In this document: one piece after another, positions 1 through 8,210 of the stretch
Numbering within the stretch: the first letter of the stretch is position 1
Layout of the letters: the number at the start of each line of letters is the position of its first letter
Assembly (NCBI RefSeq): GCF_003034995.1
Contig: NZ_PZKF01000031.1
Location: 1-33,581 of the forward strand
DNA: 33,581 bases
Direction of reading: 5' to 3'
Source: Phaeovulum veldkampii DSM 11550
Lineage (GTDB): Bacteria; Pseudomonadota; Alphaproteobacteria; Rhodobacterales; Rhodobacteraceae
Program-made: the position numbers and the translations under genes
The notes under the pieces: model-generated
Databases searched by the model: none
What the model saw: the letters and a program-made list of their open reading frames with translations, nothing else
What the model was told of the DNA's origin: nothing

Positions 1-347
1 GAGGTGTTGTAAAGCCGGATATAGCCGAAGACGATGACAATGGCCGGAATGACCAGCGGTAACAGCGTGATGAACTCGATATAGGGCCGCAGGCGCGGCA
101 GTTTCAGCCGCACCCAATAGGCAGTAGGCACCACCAGAAACACGCCAAAGACGATCGTGACCAGCGCCATCAGCACTGAATAGCTGAAGGTGTCCTGAAA
201 TCGCGGGTCGGCCAGCACCTTGGCGTAGGCGTCGAACGAATATTCGCCGCGCCGCATCTTCAGCGAAAACTCCACCGTGGCGAGCAGCGGCAGGAAAAAG
301 TAGATCAGCCCGAGCGCCAGCGCGAGCCATGACAGGATGCGGGTCAT
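1..347 (-). CDS. ABC importer permease, second subunit (PotC-like), partial
   Basis: The coding strand is minus. The ATG at 347 overlaps the TGA of the preceding permease (ATGA), and the gene runs off the left edge, so only about the first 115 residues are visible. The protein opens with a hydrophobic membrane segment (about residues 4-22, containing LALALGLIYFFLPLLATV), followed by a short polar periplasmic stretch and two more hydrophobic stretches (about 55-75 and 90-108). This is the usual N-terminal half of a binding-protein-dependent permease of the spermidine/putrescine or Fe3+ type. The overlap indicates translational coupling with the first permease, so the two should form a heterodimeric channel. 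The ATPase subunit is not in the window and may follow to the left. The substrate cannot be told from the sequence. Confidence 0.85.
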   Translation of the reverse strand, partial: MTRILSWLALALGLIYFFLPLLATVEFSLKMRRGEYSFDAYAKVLADPRFQDTFSYSVLMALVTIVFGVFLVVPTAYWVRLKLPRLRPYIEFITLLPLVIPAIVIVFGYIRLYNT

Positions 348-1219
348 TTCACCCACCTTTCGCTGCGCACCCGCAGCCAGATGTAAAGCCCGTTGGCAAT
401 ACCCGTGACCACGATCATGCCGAAGGCGAGCGCATAGCCCAGATGCGGGTCTTGCAGCACGTCGCCGCGGATTTGCGCGAACAGAACGATCGGCACGATC
501 GACATGGATGAGCCGGTCAGCGCATAGGCCGTGGCCACCGCGCCGAAGGCATTGGCGAACAAGAGCGCGAATGTGCCCAGCAGAGACGGAAACAGGATCG
601 GCAGCGCCACCATGCGCCAGTATTGCAGCCCCGAGGCGCCCAGAATCTGCGCCGCCTCGCGCCATTCGCGCTTCAGCCCGTCCAGCGCGGGGGTGATTAT
701 CAGGATCATCAGCGGGATCTGAAAAAACAGATAGGTCAGCGTCAGGCCCCAGAATGACAACAGGTTGAAGCCCATCGCGTAGATGTTGATGCCAAACCAG
801 TTTTTCAGCAGCACGGTGACAAGGCCCAGCCGCCCCAGCGTGGCCAGAAACGCAAAGGCCAGCGGCACGCCGGCGAAGTTGGAGGCGACGCCGGAAAAGG
901 TCAGCAGCGGTCCGCGGACCCACCTGGGCAGGCCACCCAGCGTCACCGCGGCGGCGACGGCAAAGCCGATCAGGCAGCCCAAGGCCGCCGAGGCCAGCGA
1001 AATCTTGATGGAAATCAGGTAATAGGCCGGGATCGCGCCCTGAAACAGCCGCGCCACATTATCCAGTGTAAAATCGCCAGAGGGGGTGCGGAACGCGCCC
1101 AGAACGATGTTCATCGTGGGCAAGATCAGGAACAGCAGCGCAAAGCCTGCAAAGGGCAGGATGCCCAGCCAGCTGAACGCCATCCGGGGCCGCAGGGCGG
1201 CGGGGGTGGGGGTCGTCAT
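344..1219 (-). CDS. ABC importer permease, first subunit (PotB-like)
   Basis: The 291-residue protein is hydrophobic with about six membrane segments, the first near residues 18-40. It carries the cytoplasmic EAA loop typical of ABC importers near residues 188-206 (EWREAAQILGASGLQYW), where the ATPase docks. Its length is normal for the PotB/HisM class of permeases. It follows the binding-protein gene by 78 bases, a gap that contains a hairpin, and overlaps the second permease by four bases. It would move the ligand delivered by the periplasmic binding protein across the inner membrane. The start at 1219 has only a weak ribosome site, and an in-frame ATG at residue 13 (position 1183) is an alternative. 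The family call is firm but the substrate is unknown. Confidence 0.88.
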   Translation of the reverse strand: MTTPTPAALRPRMAFSWLGILPFAGFALLFLILPTMNIVLGAFRTPSGDFTLDNVARLFQGAIPAYYLISIKISLASAALGCLIGFAVAAAVTLGGLPRWVRGPLLTFSGVASNFAGVPLAFAFLATLGRLGLVTVLLKNWFGINIYAMGFNLLSFWGLTLTYLFFQIPLMILIITPALDGLKREWREAAQILGASGLQYWRMVALPILFPSLLGTFALLFANAFGAVATAYALTGSSMSIVPIVLFAQIRGDVLQDPHLGYALAFGMIVVTGIANGLYIWLRVRSERWVK

Positions 1220-1257
1220 GCGGTCGCGTCCGTCCCGTTGGGTCTTTTGTGATTGGC

Positions 1258-1281
1258 CCGCCCCGGCCTTGACCGGGGCGG
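1258..1281 (-). terminator. Intercistronic hairpin between binding protein and permease genes
   Basis: A perfect 9-bp GC-rich stem (arms 1258-1266 and 1273-1281, six-base loop) lies 16 bases past the stop codon of the binding-protein gene. No clear T run follows on the minus strand. It therefore looks more like a partial terminator or 3' mRNA-stabilising hairpin than a full terminator. Such hairpins commonly raise binding-protein expression above that of the membrane subunits; that role is inferred here. Confidence 0.55.
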
Positions 1282-1297
1282 ACAGTGTCAGGTCCGG

Positions 1298-2401
1298 TTA
1301 CTGGACGTTGGCGCCGACAACGGCATCCCAGCCGCCGGTGACGGCTTCCTTGTTGGCGCCCTGTTCTTCCAGCGTCGGGAAATAGGCTGCCTCATAGCTT
1401 TCGGCCGGGGGCAGCGCCGCCAGCAGATCGGCCGGGATCTTGCCCGCCGCAGCCATCGCGTTGAAGCGCGCCGGGTGGCAATAGCCCTTCAGCCAGCCCA
1501 GTTGGCCTTCGTCCGAATAGAGGTATTCCATCCAGAGTTTCGCCGCGTTCGGATGCGGCGCATAGGCCGAGATCGCCTGCACATAGACGCCTGCAAGAAC
1601 GCCCGATTTCGGCACCACCACATCAACCGGCGGGTTGCCCGCCAGCGTGTCGCGTGCCGACAGGGCGTTATAGTCCCACATCACCACGATAGGCGTGGCG
1701 CCCTGCGCCAGCGTGCCGGCCTTGCCGATCACGGGGACAAAGTTGCCCGCCTTGTTCATTTCGGCAAAGTAGTCGAGCCCCTTGGCGCCCGACTCCGCGC
1801 CCGCCGCACCGCCGTTTGCCATGCCAGCGGCCAGCACCGCCAGAATCGCCTGGTTCGAGGCGCGCGGGTCGCCCGCCAGCGCGACCGCGTTGGCATATTC
1901 GGGTTTCAGCAGGTCGGCCCAGTCGGTCGGGGTTTCGGCCACGATGTCCTTGTTCACCATGAACGACATCACGCCGTAATAGTCGCCATACCAGTAGCCG
2001 TCGGCATCCTTGACCTCGGCGGGGATTTCGTCCCAGGTGGCGACTTTGTAGGGCTGGATCAGCCCTTCATCCTTGGCGGCGGGGCCGAACGACAGGCCCA
2101 CGTCGATCACGTCGGGCGCTTGTGGGCCCTTGTTGTCCTTGTTGGCGCGGATCGCCTCCAGTTCATCGGCCGAGCCCGCATCGGGGTTCAACTCGTTCAC
2201 GGTGATTTCGGGATACTTTGCCTTGAACCCCGCGATCACGTCGCCGTAGCCGCACCAGTCATGCGGCAGTGCGATGGTGGTCAGCATGCCTTCGGCCTTG
2301 GCCGCGGCTTCCAGCGCGGCCAGATCCTGGGCCTGGACCATCGCGGTCGAGGCCATCAGCGCGGCAGCGCCGGCAAGCCAGTGCATCGGTTTCATCGTCA
2401 T
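1298..2401 (-). CDS. Periplasmic extracellular solute-binding protein of ABC importer
   Basis: The 367-residue protein begins with a signal peptide: Lys4, a hydrophobic core near 8-20, and a probable cleavage after Ala24 (AMVQA|QDL). The mature part has the layout of family 1 solute-binding proteins of the polyamine/Fe3+ class, including an early YPEITV-type strand, DVIDVGLSFGPAAKDEGL, and the C-terminal PNAAKLWMEYLYSDEGQ segment typical of that group. It captures the ligand and hands it to the two permeases encoded next. The start at 2401 is chosen because GGGGAGA lies about 9 bases upstream; an ATG six bases later (2395) is the alternative. The ligand cannot be assigned: polyamine, iron, phosphonate and other small solutes all use this fold. 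Confidence 0.87.
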   Translation of the reverse strand: MTMKPMHWLAGAAALMASTAMVQAQDLAALEAAAKAEGMLTTIALPHDWCGYGDVIAGFKAKYPEITVNELNPDAGSADELEAIRANKDNKGPQAPDVIDVGLSFGPAAKDEGLIQPYKVATWDEIPAEVKDADGYWYGDYYGVMSFMVNKDIVAETPTDWADLLKPEYANAVALAGDPRASNQAILAVLAAGMANGGAAGAESGAKGLDYFAEMNKAGNFVPVIGKAGTLAQGATPIVVMWDYNALSARDTLAGNPPVDVVVPKSGVLAGVYVQAISAYAPHPNAAKLWMEYLYSDEGQLGWLKGYCHPARFNAMAAAGKIPADLLAALPPAESYEAAYFPTLEEQGANKEAVTGGWDAVVGANVQ

Positions 2402-2474
2402 GTCGGAACGTCTCCCCGTTTCTTGGAGGTCAGGCCCGGATTGGGCACCTGACCGCAATAAGCGCGTTTTGTGA

Positions 2475-2489
2475 CACGTCTGCGACGTG
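2475..2489. promoter_or_regulatory. Perfect palindrome, candidate operator upstream of ABC importer
   Basis: CACGTC-TGC-GACGTG is a perfect 6+3+6 inverted repeat placed 73 bases before the binding-protein start, in the 171-base gap between the dipeptidase gene and the ABC operon. Its size and position suit a dimeric repressor or activator. No regulator gene is adjacent, and no confident -35/-10 pair could be read beside it. Confidence 0.4.
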
Positions 2490-2572
2490 GCGCCCCTGCA
2501 ACAGCCAGCTTTGCCCCGAATCGGCGCAAGCGCAACAAATCTGTTACAATTCCGTTGCGGTGCCCGATGCCC

Positions 2573-3625
2573 CTACGCGCCCCAGGTCCGCTCCAACAGT
2601 GCCAGCCAGTTGCGATGCGCGATCTTTTCGATCAGATCGCGGCCATAGCCATGCGCCTCCAGTGCCGCCAGCAGCCGCGGCAGCCCTTCCGCATCGGCAA
2701 GATCGGCGGGCAGGGTGGCGCCGTCGAAATCAGACCCAAGACCAAGGTGATCCTCGCCCAGCACCGACAGGAGGTGATCAAGATGGCGCAGAACCGGATC
2801 CCATCCCGCGAACGGGCGGCGGCGACCGTCGGGCGACAGGAACGAGGTGGCATAGTTCAGCCCCACCATGCCGCCGCTGTCGCGGATCATCGCCAGTTGC
2901 CGGTCGGTCAGGTTGCGCGACGAGGGGGTGACGGCATGGGCGTTGGAATGGGTGGCGACCAGCGGCGCGGTGCTGAGCCGGGCCACGTCGTCAAAGCCGT
3001 TTTCGTTCAGATGGCTCAGGTCCACCATGATTTTCAGCGTGTTGCATTCGGCAATCAGCCGCTTGCCCGCCTCGGTCAGGCCCGCGCCGGTGTCGGGGCC
3101 AGAGGGGTAGGCAAAGGGCACCCCATTGCCAAAGGCCGTGGGCCGCGACCAGACCGGGCCAAGGCTGCGCAGCCCCATCGCATGCCACAGATGCAACGCA
3201 TCCAGATCGGGGTCGATCATCTCGGCGCCCTCGAAATGCATGACCGCAGCGATCTGGCCTGCCGCCATCGCGGCGCGAATTTCAGCCACGCTGCGGCAGA
3301 TTGTCAGCGCGCCGGTGCGCTCCATCCAGAACAGATGCCCCGCCATGGTCATCGCCACCGCCTGCGCGCGCTCCAGCGGGATCGGGTCGGGCAGCGGCAG
3401 GAGGTAGGGCGGGGCGTCCATCAGCGCCTCATAGTTGATGCCGTCACCCGCCTCGGGCGAGGGGATGTAGATCGCGAAAAAGCCCCCCGCAAACCCGCCC
3501 GCCTTCATTCGCGGCAGGTCAAGATGCCCCCTGCCGTCGCCGGTCAGCCAGATGTCGTCGCGTCGCGCCGGGTTGGCCATCAGGCGCAGCAGAAAATCGT
3601 TATGGCCATCGAAAACTGGAATCAT
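2573..3625 (-). CDS. Membrane-dipeptidase family (peptidase M19) hydrolase
   Basis: The 350-residue protein has the marks of the renal-dipeptidase family of zinc enzymes: the N-terminal metal motif DGHND (His8, Asp10), the bridging-glutamate motif HFEGAE (Glu132), VDLSH (His205), THSNAHAV (His226, His230) and LGSDFDG near the C terminus. These residues build a binuclear metal site in a TIM barrel that hydrolyses dipeptides, some D-amino-acid dipeptides or related amides. No signal peptide is seen, so it probably acts in the cytoplasm. The start at 3625 has AAGGGGG just upstream. It reads in the same direction as the ABC importer downstream and diverges from the FAH-TRAP operon. A role in degrading an imported peptide or amide is plausible but not shown. 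Confidence 0.9.
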   Translation of the reverse strand: MIPVFDGHNDFLLRLMANPARRDDIWLTGDGRGHLDLPRMKAGGFAGGFFAIYIPSPEAGDGINYEALMDAPPYLLPLPDPIPLERAQAVAMTMAGHLFWMERTGALTICRSVAEIRAAMAAGQIAAVMHFEGAEMIDPDLDALHLWHAMGLRSLGPVWSRPTAFGNGVPFAYPSGPDTGAGLTEAGKRLIAECNTLKIMVDLSHLNENGFDDVARLSTAPLVATHSNAHAVTPSSRNLTDRQLAMIRDSGGMVGLNYATSFLSPDGRRRPFAGWDPVLRHLDHLLSVLGEDHLGLGSDFDGATLPADLADAEGLPRLLAALEAHGYGRDLIEKIAHRNWLALLERTWGA

Positions 3626-3741
3626 TCTTGCCCCCTTGCAATGGGCCGAGCCTGCCAGAATGCCCAAAGGGATGCGAGGGGTGATCGGGGCTTTTCCACG
3701 CTGCACGCCCGCGCTATCGCTGGTGCAAACGGAGGCGGCCG

Positions 3742-4602
3742 ATGAAACTGTTGCGCTATGGCCCGAAGGGGCAGGAAAAACCGGGGATGCTGGATGCGGG
3801 CGGCCGGGTCCGCGACCTGTCGCGCCGGGTGCCCGATATCGCGGGCGCGGCGCTGCATCCCGACGCGCTGGCGCTGCTGGCCACGATCGACCCCGAAATC
3901 CTGCCGCTGGTGCCTGGCACGCCGCAGGCCGACCTGCGGCTGGGGCCTTGCGTCGGGGGCGTGGGCAAGTTCGTCTGCATCGGGCTGAACTACGCCGACC
4001 ACGCCGCCGAGGCGGGTCTGCCGGTGCCTGCCGAGCCTGTGGTTTTCGCCAAATGGACATCGGCCATCGCGGGGCCGGATGACGACCTGACGCTGCCGCG
4101 CGGATCGGTGAAAACCGACTGGGAGGTGGAACTGGGCGTGGTGATCGGCAAGCCCGGCAGCTATATCGACCGCGACGAGGCGCTGGGCCATGTCGCGGGC
4201 TATTGCGTGGTGAACGACATTTCCGAACGCGAATACCAGACCGAACGCGGCGGAACATGGGACAAGGGCAAGGGCTGCGACGGTTTCGGCCCGATCGGCC
4301 CCTGGCTTGTCACCCCCGACGAGGTGCCCGACCCGCAGGCGTTGCGCTTGTGGCTGGAGGTGGACGGCGTCCGTCGGCAGGATGGCACGACCGCCACCAT
4401 GGTCTTCGGCGTGGCCGAGATCATTGCCTACATTAGTCAGTTCATGTCGTTGCAGCCCGGCGATGTGATTTCCACCGGCACCCCGCCGGGGGTAGGCATG
4501 GGGCACAAGCCGCCGGTGTTCTTGCGGGCGGGTCAGGTGATGCGGCTGGGGATTGCGGGGCTGGGCAGCCAGAGCCAGCGCGTTCTGTCCCCCGCGGTCT
4601 GA
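3742..4602 (+). CDS. Fumarylacetoacetate hydrolase family protein
   Basis: The 286-residue protein has an N-terminal subdomain (about 1-70) and a C-terminal FAH domain. The domain opens with the canonical KFVCIGLNYADHAAE segment and carries the metal ligands of the DWEVELG motif (Glu128, Glu130) and Asp159 in VVNDISERE. STGTPPGVGMG near 245-255 is also a family signature. Members hydrolyse or isomerise C-C bonds in 2,4-diketo acids; close relatives are labelled ureidoglycolate lyase or 2,4-diketo-3-deoxy-L-fuconate hydrolase. GGAGG sits seven bases before the ATG. It is the first gene of a plus-strand run that continues into a TRAP importer. The sequence suggests that the imported compound is an organic or sugar acid processed through a diketo acid; the exact substrate is unknown. 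Confidence 0.9.
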   Translation: MKLLRYGPKGQEKPGMLDAGGRVRDLSRRVPDIAGAALHPDALALLATIDPEILPLVPGTPQADLRLGPCVGGVGKFVCIGLNYADHAAEAGLPVPAEPVVFAKWTSAIAGPDDDLTLPRGSVKTDWEVELGVVIGKPGSYIDRDEALGHVAGYCVVNDISEREYQTERGGTWDKGKGCDGFGPIGPWLVTPDEVPDPQALRLWLEVDGVRRQDGTTATMVFGVAEIIAYISQFMSLQPGDVISTGTPPGVGMGHKPPVFLRAGQVMRLGIAGLGSQSQRVLSPAV

Positions 4603-4668
4603 TTTGCTGGACAGCCCCGCGCGCGCTGAACATAGTGCGCCAACCGCGCCGATCAGGGAGATATCGCG

Positions 4669-5700
4669 ATGGTCCGTTCCCGTCTTGTTGCCGGCCTCGC
4701 CGCATCGGTGCTGGCCTTTGGGCTGGCGATGCCCGCTGCGGCGCAAGAGGTGGTGCTGAAGCTGCATCAGTTCCTGCCTGCCCAAAGTTTCGTGCCCGCC
4801 AACATCCTCGACCCCTGGGCCGACCGGATCGAGGCCGAGTCGCAGGGCCGCATCCGCATCGAGCGGTTCCCCGCGATGCAACTGGGCGGCAAGCCCGCCG
4901 ATCTGGTCGATCAGATGCAGGATGGTGTGGTCGATATCGTCTGGACGCTGCCGGGCTATACGCCGGGCCGCTTTCCGCGGACCGAGGTGTTCGAGCTGCC
5001 CTTCATGGTGCGCGATGCCGAGGGCGCCAGCCGCGCCTTCTGGCAGCTGGCGCAAAGCGACATGCGAGACGCCGATTTCAAGGATATGCACCTGCTGGGC
5101 GCCTGGGTTCACGGCCCCGGCGTGATCCATTCGGCCCGGCCCGTGGCGCGGCTGGAGGATATGGCGGGGCTGAAGCTGCGTGCCCCCTCGCGCGCCACCA
5201 CAAGGCTGTTGGAACAGTTGGGCGCGGTCGCCGTGGGGATGCCGGTTCCCGCGGTTCCCGAGGCGATGTCGAAAGGCGTGATCGACGGGGCGCTGCTGCC
5301 GTGGGAGGTGACAAGCTCGATCAAGGTACAGGAACTGGTTGGCCATCACACCGAGTTTCCGGGCCGGGGTGTCTATGTGGCCACCTTCATTCTGGCGATG
5401 AACAAGGATGTCTATGAGGGCCTGCCCCAAGACCTGCGCGCGGTGATCGATGCGGCTTCGGGCGAAGGGTTTTCGGCGCAGGCGGGGCGGCTGCAACAGG
5501 GGGCGGATGCCCCGCAGCGGCAGGTCGCGGCCGACCGCGGCAATGCCATCGTGACGCTGGACGCAGCCGAGGCGGCCCGCTGGGAAACCGCTGCCGCCCC
5601 GGTGACAGCCGCCTGGGTGGCCGAACTGGAGGCCGCCGGGATCGACGGGCAGGCGCTGTTGGACAAGGCGCGCGGCCTGCTGGCGCAGAACGCAAACTGA
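4669..5700 (+). CDS. dctP: TRAP transporter periplasmic binding protein (DctP family)
   Basis: The 343-residue precursor has a signal peptide that probably ends after Ala25 (MPAAA|QEVVLKL). The mature protein starts with the usual first strand and loop (LKLHQFLPAQS), then shows the family features LDPWADRIEAESQGRIRIE, the GGKPADLVDQMQDGVVDIVW segment and LAGLKLRAPSR-like ligand-arginine region (DMAGLKLRAPSRATTRLLEQ, about 164-183). These proteins bind carboxylates such as C4-dicarboxylates or sugar acids through the conserved arginine. GGGAGA lies eight bases before the ATG. It is followed directly by the small and large TRAP membrane subunits, giving a complete importer, and preceded by the FAH-family enzyme that may act on the cargo. 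Confidence 0.93.
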   Translation: MVRSRLVAGLAASVLAFGLAMPAAAQEVVLKLHQFLPAQSFVPANILDPWADRIEAESQGRIRIERFPAMQLGGKPADLVDQMQDGVVDIVWTLPGYTPGRFPRTEVFELPFMVRDAEGASRAFWQLAQSDMRDADFKDMHLLGAWVHGPGVIHSARPVARLEDMAGLKLRAPSRATTRLLEQLGAVAVGMPVPAVPEAMSKGVIDGALLPWEVTSSIKVQELVGHHTEFPGRGVYVATFILAMNKDVYEGLPQDLRAVIDAASGEGFSAQAGRLQQGADAPQRQVAADRGNAIVTLDAAEAARWETAAAPVTAAWVAELEAAGIDGQALLDKARGLLAQNAN

Positions 5701-6264
5701 GTGGGGCGCATGGACCGGCTGATCCGGCAGATCGCGCGCCTTTCGGCGCTGGCGGGGGGCGTGGTGCTGCTGGCGCTGGTCGGCATGATCTGCGCCAGCG
5801 TTCTGGGCAATGCGACGCTGAAACTGGCGCAGATGGCCTGGGTTCAATCGACCTTGCCGGGTCTTGCCGAGGGGATGCGGGCTGCCGGGATCGGGCCGAT
5901 CCGGGCCAGCTATGAACTGGTCGAAATCGGCGTGGCCTTTGTGATCTTTGCCTTCCTGCCCTGGGTGCAGATCACCCGCGGCCATGCCATGGTCGAGGTT
6001 TTTACCGCGCGCCTGCCGGCTCGCGCCGATGCCGCGCTGGCCGCGCTGTGGGAGGTGCTGATGGCCGCTGCCATGGTCCTGATCGCCTGGCGGCTGTATG
6101 CAGGCATGCTGGGCAAGGTGAAGAATGCCGAGACGACCTTTCTGATGCAGATCCCGCTGTGGTGGGCCTATGCCGCTTGTCTGGTCGCCGCCTGCCTTGC
6201 GGCGCTGGTCACGCTATGGGCGACCGTCGCCGCGCTGCGCCGCGCCGCGAGGGCCTGGGCATGA
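5701..6264 (+). CDS. dctQ: TRAP transporter small permease (DctQ family)
   Basis: The protein is 187 residues from the GTG at 5701, which directly follows the dctP stop codon, or 184 residues from an ATG at 5710. The ATG may be the true start because GAGTGGGG lies just ahead of it. Four hydrophobic segments are visible (about 17-40, 70-90, 118-140 and 155-180), as expected of DctQ subunits. The conserved REGD-like loop is present as ITRGHAMVEVFTARLP. The subunit pairs with DctM in the inner membrane. Its stop codon overlaps the dctM start (ATGA), so the two are probably translationally coupled. Length and context leave little doubt about the family. Confidence 0.9.
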   Translation: MGRMDRLIRQIARLSALAGGVVLLALVGMICASVLGNATLKLAQMAWVQSTLPGLAEGMRAAGIGPIRASYELVEIGVAFVIFAFLPWVQITRGHAMVEVFTARLPARADAALAALWEVLMAAAMVLIAWRLYAGMLGKVKNAETTFLMQIPLWWAYAACLVAACLAALVTLWATVAALRRAARAWA

Positions 6265-7571
6265 GTGATCTGGGTCTGGGCTTTTTGTCGTTCCCGGTGC
6301 TTCTGGCGCTGATCTTTGCCCGCGCTCCGATTGGCCTTGCGATGCTGATCTGCGGGGCGGGGGGGCTGACGCTGCTGACCGGCAGCCCTAACATTGTGCT
6401 GGCCAAGCTGAAGACCGAAACCTTTTCGACCTTCTCGAATTACAATCTGTCGATCATCCCTATGTTTCTGCTGATGGGCCAGTTCGCCACCCTGGGCGGC
6501 ATGAGCCGGGCGCTGTTTCGCGCCGCGGGCGCCTTTGTCGGGCATCTGAAAGGCGGGCTGGCGATGGCTGCGGTGGGGGCCTGCGCGGGGTTCGGGGCGA
6601 TCTGCGGGTCGTCGCTGGCCACGGCGGCCACGATGGGGCAGGTCGCGCTGCCCGAATTGCGGCGGGCGGGCTATTCGGGCGGGCTGTCCACCGCGACGCT
6701 GGCGGCGGGGGGCACGCTGGGCATTCTGATACCGCCCTCGGTCGTGCTGGTGATCTATGCCATTCTGGCTGAACAGAACATCGCCAAGCTGTTTCTGGCG
6801 GCCTTTGTGCCGGGCATCCTGGCGGCGCTGGGCTATGCGCTGGCCATCGCGCTTTACGTTCGCCGCCACCCCGAGGCCGCGGGCAGCGCGCCGGCGCTGC
6901 CGCTGCGCGCCCGGTTTGCCGCGCTGCTGCCGGTCTGGCCGGTGATTGTGGTCTTCGGGCTGGTGGTGGGCGGCATCTATGGCGGCTGGTTCACGCCGAC
7001 CGAAGGCGCCGCGGTGGGGGCTGCGGGCACCGGGCTGATCGCCTGGGCCACCGGCGGCATGAGCTGGCGCGGGGTGCAGGATGCGATCCTGGAGACCGCG
7101 CGCACCTCGGCGATGATCTTTTTCATCATCCTCGGGGCGGCCTCCTACAATTCCTTCCTGGCATTTACCAGAGTGCCGCAGGAATTGTCGTCCTTTGTGG
7201 TGGGGCAGGGCTTCAGCCCCTGGGCGGTGCTGTGGCTCATCTTGCTGGTCTACCTGATCCTTGGCTGCCTGATGGACAGCCTGTCGATGATCTTGCTGAC
7301 GATCCCGATCTTTTTTCCGGTAATCATGGGGCTTGATTTCGGCATGACACCCGAGGCCACCGCGATCTGGTTCGGCATCCTCGTGCTGATCGTGGTCGAG
7401 GTCGGGCTGATCACGCCGCCGGTGGGGATGAACCTGTTCGTTATCGCCGCGATGAACCGTGATGTGCCGATCTCTGCCACCTATGGGGCGGTGCTGTGGT
7501 TCGTGGCGGCAGACCTGATCCGCGTGGCGCTGCTGGTGGCCTTTCCGGCAATTGTGCTGGTCCTGATCTAG
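6261..7571 (+). CDS. dctM: TRAP transporter large permease (DctM family)
   Basis: The 436-residue protein is almost entirely hydrophobic, with about 12 membrane segments. It shows the DctM hallmarks LLMGQFATLGGMSR, GAICGSSLATAATMGQVALPELRRAGY, the hairpin region LAAGGTLGILIPPSVVLVIYAI, and VEVGLITPPVGMNLFVI near the C terminus. It is the Na+-driven transport subunit that receives the ligand from DctP. The start at 6261 is fixed by the four-base overlap with dctQ and by family length. It is the last gene of the FAH-dctPQM operon. IS remnants begin about 130 bases after its stop, so the operon may once have continued. Confidence 0.94.
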   Translation: MSDLGLGFLSFPVLLALIFARAPIGLAMLICGAGGLTLLTGSPNIVLAKLKTETFSTFSNYNLSIIPMFLLMGQFATLGGMSRALFRAAGAFVGHLKGGLAMAAVGACAGFGAICGSSLATAATMGQVALPELRRAGYSGGLSTATLAAGGTLGILIPPSVVLVIYAILAEQNIAKLFLAAFVPGILAALGYALAIALYVRRHPEAAGSAPALPLRARFAALLPVWPVIVVFGLVVGGIYGGWFTPTEGAAVGAAGTGLIAWATGGMSWRGVQDAILETARTSAMIFFIILGAASYNSFLAFTRVPQELSSFVVGQGFSPWAVLWLILLVYLILGCLMDSLSMILLTIPIFFPVIMGLDFGMTPEATAIWFGILVLIVVEVGLITPPVGMNLFVIAAMNRDVPISATYGAVLWFVAADLIRVALLVAFPAIVLVLI

Positions 7572-7700
7572 CCCCCATGATCGCGTTGTGATCTGAGTGG
7601 GTCGGCGGCCTCTCCCGCGGCATTCTCCGTTCGAGGGTTGCGCCAGATTGGCTGGCGGCCTGCGCCTCAAAAATGGGGGAGAGACCGGATACAGGACAGC

Positions 7701-8210
7701 ATGTTCATCGGGCTGGATGTCCGTAAGGCGACGATTTCGGTGGCAGTGGCGCACGGCGAGCGTGGTGGAGAGGCCCGCCACCGGGGAACGCTGCCGCACC
7801 GGCCCGAACATGTGCGCAAGCTGGTGGAGAAGCTGGCCGCAGGGGGTGGCGGCTGCATTTCTGCTCCGAAGCGGGTCCGTGCAGATACGGCCTGCACCGC
7901 CAGTTGGTCGAGATGGGGCATGACTGCATCGTCGTGGCCCCTTTGTTGATCCCGGTGAAGGCGGGCGACCGGCTGAAGGCCGACCGCCGCGATGCGGTGA
8001 TGTTGGCAAAGCGGCGTCGGGCTGGCGAACTGACGGCGGTCTGGGTGCCGGATGCGGCGCTCTGCAGGCGATGCGCGATCTGGTCCGGGCACGAGCGACA
8101 GCGGTCCGGGTCGCGGGCAAGGCGCGCCCGCATCTGCAGGGGTTTTTGCTGCGGCACAGTCGGGTCTATCCCGGGAAGAAGGAGTGGACAAAGGCCTTCA
8201 GGCGCTGGCT
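7701..8210 (+). pseudogene. Decayed IS110-family transposase, 5' two thirds
   Basis: From the ATG at 7701 the peptide [17 protein letters not shown] matches the N-terminal DEDD-nuclease start of IS110-family transposases. A frameshift near 7850-7865 is needed to continue into [19 protein letters not shown] and [21 protein letters not shown], then [21 protein letters not shown] second shift near 8060 is needed to reach [15 protein letters not shown] and [15 protein letters not shown]. Homology stops at about 8210, where IS256-like coding sequence takes over in another frame. The C-terminal serine-transposase domain is missing, so the element cannot transpose. The leader at about 7600-7700 with GGGAGAGACCGG also looks like an IS110 left end. 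The family assignment is from recalled family signatures, not a database search. Confidence 0.75.

Noticed and set aside
1253-2452. Long plus-strand open frame opposite the binding-protein gene
   Set aside because: It is rich in Arg, His and Gln with no recognisable family and lies fully antisense to a clear binding-protein gene; it is an artefact of high GC content.
3622-5985. 787-residue minus-strand open frame across the FAH and dctPQ genes
   Set aside because: Low-complexity His/Arg/Gln-rich translation antisense to three well-supported genes, with no ribosome site or family match.
6168-8120. 650-residue minus-strand open frame opposite dctM and the IS110 remnant
   Set aside because: Same composition artefact; dctM on the other strand has full family motifs.
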